This document shows positions 58,158 to 60,949 of a DNA stretch of 60,949 nt, piece by piece. The position numbers and the translations under genes were made by a program. The notes under the pieces were generated by a model that saw only the letters and a program-made list of their open reading frames with translations, had not been told where the DNA came from and ran no database searches. The number at the start of each line of letters is the position of its first letter. Within the stretch, counting starts at the first letter, position 1. The DNA lies in assembly GCA_035384965.1 (NCBI GenBank), contig DAOOJE010000025.1, forward strand, positions 1 through 60,949, in the 5' to 3' direction. This stretch comes from JAAYVZ01 sp035384965. Lineage in GTDB: Bacteria > Acidobacteriota > Thermoanaerobaculia > Thermoanaerobaculales > Thermoanaerobaculaceae.

Positions 58158-59063
58158 ATGCCGATTACCAAGCTTGACCAGATGATCGAGCACCTGAAGA
58201 GCCGGCCCGCCAAGCGCGTGGTCGCGGCGTACGCCAACGACTCGCACACCATCGGCGCCCTGGCCGGGGCGATGGACGCCGGCATCGTCGAGGCGACGCT
58301 CGTCGGCGACCAGGACGTCATCGCGCGCGTCTGCCAGCAGGAAAGCATCGACGTTTCCCGCTTCACGATCGTGCACGAGCCGAACGAGATGGCAGCCGTT
58401 TACAAGGCCGTCGAGCTGATCAACACCGGGGCCGGCCAGATCATCATGAAGGGCCTGTGCTCCACCGACAAGTACATGAAGGGTCTGCTCGACAAGGAAA
58501 AGGGCCTCATGGACCCCGGGGCGATCCTGTCGCACGTCACGGTGATCGAGAACCCGCGGTACCACAAGCTCATCATTTGCGGCGACGTGGCCGTGCTCCC
58601 CGCCCCCGAGCTGAAGGAGAAGATCGCCATCGTCAACTATATGATCGCGGTCGCGAAGGCGCTCGGCATCGAGACCCCCAAGGTCGCCATCATCGCTGCG
58701 ACCGAGCAGGTGTCGTTCAAGATGCAGGCCTGTGTCGACGCCGCCATCATTTCCAAGATGGCCGAGCGCGGCCAGATCAAGGGCGCACTCGTGGACGGCC
58801 CCCAGGCCGTGGACGTGGCGGTGGATCGCGAGTCGGCCGAGACCAAGGGGGTCAAGAACCCGGTGGCCGGAGACGCCGACTGCCTGCTCTTCCCCGACAT
58901 CGAGGCCGGCAACGTCTTTTACAAGACCAACACCAAGCTCGCCGGCTGCGAGCTGGCGGCGATGGTGGTGGGCGCCCGCTGCCCCGCCATCCTCTCCTCC
59001 CGCGGCGACTCCACCAAGACCAAGCTCTACTCGATCGCCCTCGCCGCCCTGACCGCGAAGTAG
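58158..59063 (+). CDS. Phosphate acetyl/butyryltransferase family protein, copy A
   Basis: 301 aa. Signatures of phosphate acyltransferases: VVAAYANDSHTIGALAGAMDAG, LVGDQDVI, GQIIMKGLCSTDKYMKGLLD, LISHVTVIENPRYHKLIICGD, GALVDGPQAVDVAVDRESAETKGV and DCLLFPDIEAGN. Converts acyl-CoA and phosphate to acyl phosphate and CoA; butyryl or similar branched substrates are likely. ATG at 58158 has GGAGG 5 bases upstream. A paralogous gene follows after a hairpin. No butyrate kinase gene is adjacent. Confidence 0.85.
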   Translation: MPITKLDQMIEHLKSRPAKRVVAAYANDSHTIGALAGAMDAGIVEATLVGDQDVIARVCQQESIDVSRFTIVHEPNEMAAVYKAVELINTGAGQIIMKGLCSTDKYMKGLLDKEKGLMDPGAILSHVTVIENPRYHKLIICGDVAVLPAPELKEKIAIVNYMIAVAKALGIETPKVAIIAATEQVSFKMQACVDAAIISKMAERGQIKGALVDGPQAVDVAVDRESAETKGVKNPVAGDADCLLFPDIEAGNVFYKTNTKLAGCELAAMVVGARCPAILSSRGDSTKTKLYSIALAALTAK

Positions 59064-59087
59064 CAGCTCCTCGCCAACCGGAACGTC

Positions 59088-59112
59088 GCCACCCGCCCCC
59101 GCGGCGGGTGGC
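59088..59112 (+). terminator. Hairpin between the two phosphate acyltransferase genes
   Basis: GCCACCCGCC (59088-59097) and GGCGGGTGGC (59103-59112) form a perfect 10-bp stem with a 5-base loop, 25 bases after the first stop. It likely separates expression of the two paralogues; a TAGACT box (59129-59134) follows as a possible -10 for the second. Confidence 0.6.
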
Positions 59113-59155
59113 GCTGTCCCTGGCACTGTAGACTCCCGGCGGAGGTGCAGCTGTC

Positions 59156-60064
59156 ATGCAACCCATCCGCAAGCTCGACGACCTCGTGAGCCACGTCCGG
59201 ACGCTCGGCCGCCGCTTCCGCGTTGCGGTGGCGTGCGGCCAGGACCCCAACACCGTCGGCGCCGTCGCCCGCGCCGTCGAGCTGGGGTTCGCCGCGGTCG
59301 TGCTGCTGGGTGACGCCACCCGCATTGCCGCCACCTGCGCCGCCGAAGGCGTCGCCGCCGGCCGTTTCGAGATCGTGGACATCCCGGACGAAAAGGCCGC
59401 GACGCGGGAAGCCGTGCGCCTCGTGCGCGGCGGCGAGGCCGACGTGCTCATGAAGGGCCTGGTCGGCACCGACGCTTTCCTCCGAGCCGTGATGGACCGC
59501 GAGCGCGGCTTGCTCGCGCCCGGCGCGGTCATGTCTTACGTCTGCGCCATCGAGGTCCCGCGCTACCCCCGGCTGCTCTTCGTCACCGACCCGGCCGTGC
59601 TGCCGTTCCCGGACACCGCACAGAAGCTCGCGATGGTGCGCTACGCCGTCGCCATGGCTCACCGCTTCGGGATCGACTGCCCCAGGGTGGCACTCGTGTC
59701 GGCGGTCGAGAAGCCCTCCGAGCACTTCCCGAGCCACGCCGACTACGCTGTCGTCTGCAAGGCGGCCGAGCGCGGCCAGCTCGGGGCCTGCACCGTCGAC
59801 GGCCCGCTCGACGTCTTCCTCGCCTGCGACCCGGCGTCGGTCGAGATCAAGGGCGTTCCCACCCCGATCGGCGGCCAGGCCGACGTGCTGGTTTTCCCCA
59901 CCATCGAGGCGTGCAACGCGTTTTACAAGGGGCTCATGCTGTTCGCTGGCGGCGAGCTGGGCGGGATCATCCAGGGCACGACCCGCCCGGTCGTCGTGAT
60001 GTCGCGCAGCGAGAGCGCTCGCTCGAAGCTGTACTGCATCGCCCTGGCGTGCTTGATGGCCTGA
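59156..60064 (+). CDS. Phosphate acetyl/butyryltransferase family protein, copy B
   Basis: 302 aa, clearly homologous to copy A over its length but divergent (VAVACGQDPNTVGAVARAVELG, VLLGDATRI, DVLMKGLVGTDAFLRAVMDRE, AVMSYVCAIEVPRYPRLLFVTD, CTVDGPLDVFLACDPASVEIKG). Same family reaction, probably with a different acyl preference. ATG at 59156 has GGAGGT about 9 bases upstream. The duplication is tandem and in direct orientation. Confidence 0.85.
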   Translation: MQPIRKLDDLVSHVRTLGRRFRVAVACGQDPNTVGAVARAVELGFAAVVLLGDATRIAATCAAEGVAAGRFEIVDIPDEKAATREAVRLVRGGEADVLMKGLVGTDAFLRAVMDRERGLLAPGAVMSYVCAIEVPRYPRLLFVTDPAVLPFPDTAQKLAMVRYAVAMAHRFGIDCPRVALVSAVEKPSEHFPSHADYAVVCKAAERGQLGACTVDGPLDVFLACDPASVEIKGVPTPIGGQADVLVFPTIEACNAFYKGLMLFAGGELGGIIQGTTRPVVVMSRSESARSKLYCIALACLMA

Positions 60065-60283
60065 AGGTCGGCGCCCGGCCGACAGCCAGGAGGGTGCGGC
60101 CGGAAACACCGGTAGATACACACGCCGCAGAAGAAGGGTCGCTGGGCAGGAGCCCGGAGCTGGTCCTGGGCGTGGCCCGCGCCAGTCATGGGGAATTCGG
60201 GAGCCGGGCCGGTGTTGCAGGAGGTGTGCGGTGAGATCCGGTCGCAACACGGAACGCCGCACATCGACGAAGGAGAGACCGAC
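60065..60283. other. Leader region of the superoxide dismutase gene
   Basis: 219 bases with no convincing gene. It contains GGTAGATACA-type sequence near 60111-60120 that could serve as a weak -10, and a GAAGGAGAG ribosome site shortly before 60284. Confidence 0.35.
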
Positions 60284-60895
60284 ATGGCGCACCAGCTACC
60301 TCCCCTGCCCTACGGATACGACGCCCTGGAGCCCTACATCGACGAGGCCACGATGCGCCTCCACCACGGCAAGCATCACCAGGCGTACATCGACAACCTC
60401 AACAAGGCTGTCGCAGGCACCTCGCTCGAGAACGCCCCGGTCGAGCGCCTGCTCGCCGACCTCGCCGGGGTCCCCGATGGGATCCGCACGATCGTGCGTA
60501 ACCACGGCGGCGGCCACGCCAACCACGCTTTGTTCTGGCAGATCATGGCCCCCAACGCGGGGGGGCCGCCCACCGGCCCGGTCGCCGAGGCCATCGCCGG
60601 CACGTTCGGCAGCTTCGAGACGTTCAAGGAAAAGCTCACCGCGGCCGCCATGGGCCAGTTCGGCTCCGGCTGGGGCTGGCTCGTGGTCGGCAAGGACGGG
60701 GCGCTGGCCGTGACCAACACGCCCAACCAGGACACCCCGCTGTCGGTTGGCGCGACGCCGATCCTCGGCGTCGACGTCTGGGAGCACGCCTACTACCTTC
60801 GCTACCAGAACCGCCGCGCCGAGTACCTGCAGGCGTGGTGGAACGTCGTCAACTGGTCGAAGGTCAACGAGCTGCTGCGCGCCGCCCGCGGCTAG
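60284..60895 (+). CDS. Fe/Mn superoxide dismutase
   Basis: 203 aa. Dismutates superoxide in the cytoplasm. Metal ligands lie in MRLHHGKHHQAYIDNLN (first His), GGHANHALFW (second His) and DVWEHAYYLRYQ (Asp and third His). The GGHANHxxFW form and GQFGSGWGWL fit the Mn/cambialistic group. ATG at 60284 has AAGGAGAG 7 bases upstream. The last 54 bases of the window after its stop show nothing I recognise. Confidence 0.93.
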   Translation: MAHQLPPLPYGYDALEPYIDEATMRLHHGKHHQAYIDNLNKAVAGTSLENAPVERLLADLAGVPDGIRTIVRNHGGGHANHALFWQIMAPNAGGPPTGPVAEAIAGTFGSFETFKEKLTAAAMGQFGSGWGWLVVGKDGALAVTNTPNQDTPLSVGATPILGVDVWEHAYYLRYQNRRAEYLQAWWNVVNWSKVNELLRAARG

Positions 60896-60949
60896 CAGGG
60901 CTCCGTCACCGTGACTGGAAGGCTGAGCGTTAGGAGCGTGATAGGGAGG

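Noticed and set aside
1..60949. CRISPR arrays, insertion sequences, prophage or toxin-antitoxin modules
   Set aside because: No regularly spaced repeats, transposase, integrase, phage or toxin genes were seen; the region reads as chromosomal backbone.

Overview
The window is a GC-rich chromosomal segment from a Gram-negative (diderm) bacterium. Lipopolysaccharide-transport (Lpt), KdsC, TolC and LolD-type genes indicate an outer membrane. The mix of PEGA/FHA/PP2C phosphosignalling, tandem phosphate acyltransferases, regulatory PTS genes and chromosomal parAB suggests Acidobacteriota (Thermoanaerobaculia-like). That placement is inferred from gene content only. I see no insertion sequences, prophage, CRISPR array or rRNA. 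Genes are densely packed, many overlap by 1-4 bases (ATGA/GTGA couplings), and GTG starts are common.

Layout. 1-7.7 kb: a cassette of secreted VWA protein, OB/TM/FHA protein, membrane-anchored PP2C phosphatase, secreted formylglycine-enzyme-like protein, and a membrane Ser/Thr kinase with extracytoplasmic PEGA-like repeats. A 58-bp repeat occurs at base 1 and again at the kinase 5' end. 7.8-19.5 kb: housekeeping and accessory genes (tandem PilZ, surE-pcm, acylphosphatase, tRNA-Arg(CCU), YkgJ, RlmL-like methyltransferase, glycosyltransferase, SDR, phosphohexomutase, a RodZ-like protein between two unrecognised proteins, DnaJ-TPR, a second PP2C). 19.7-33.4 kb: cell envelope and nitrogen/PTS regulation (PBP1, MtgA, AccA, LptC-LptA fusion, LptB, RpoN, HPF, PtsN, HprK, RapZ, EIIA-Man, HPr, EI, cupin). 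33.4-40.5 kb: secreted coiled-coil protein, MiaB, DUF151, ParA, ParB, an AT-rich spacer with DnaA-box-like motifs, and an LptF-LptG fusion. A strong hairpin at 40.5 kb separates this from the convergent ornithine aminotransferase and dnaE. 46-49.7 kb: an ECF-type transporter locus whose T component is fused to a THEP1-like NTPase. 49.8-57.4 kb: an ALDH7-type dehydrogenase, a NadB-like flavoprotein, an ABC ATPase with a TolC-like protein, and two peptide-type ABC ATPases. 57.4-60.9 kb: KdsC-like phosphatase, two tandem phosphate acyltransferases, Fe/Mn superoxide dismutase.

The most interesting signals are these. (1) A 16-bp perfect palindrome, TGTCGGCATGCCGACA, lies inside parB and again just after the LptFG gene, with a 15/16 copy in dnaE. 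It has the length and TGT...ACA ends of parS but a different core, and the nearby ParB has a divergent DNA-recognition segment: a candidate non-canonical ParB-parS system. (2) The EcfT-THEP1 fusion. (3) The envelope-spanning phosphosignalling cassette. (4) Compaction of the Lpt machine into LptCA and LptFG fusions, with lptB apparently starting at AUA. (5) A recurring promoter layout in which the -10 box sits 5-9 bases before the start codon, implying many leaderless mRNAs.
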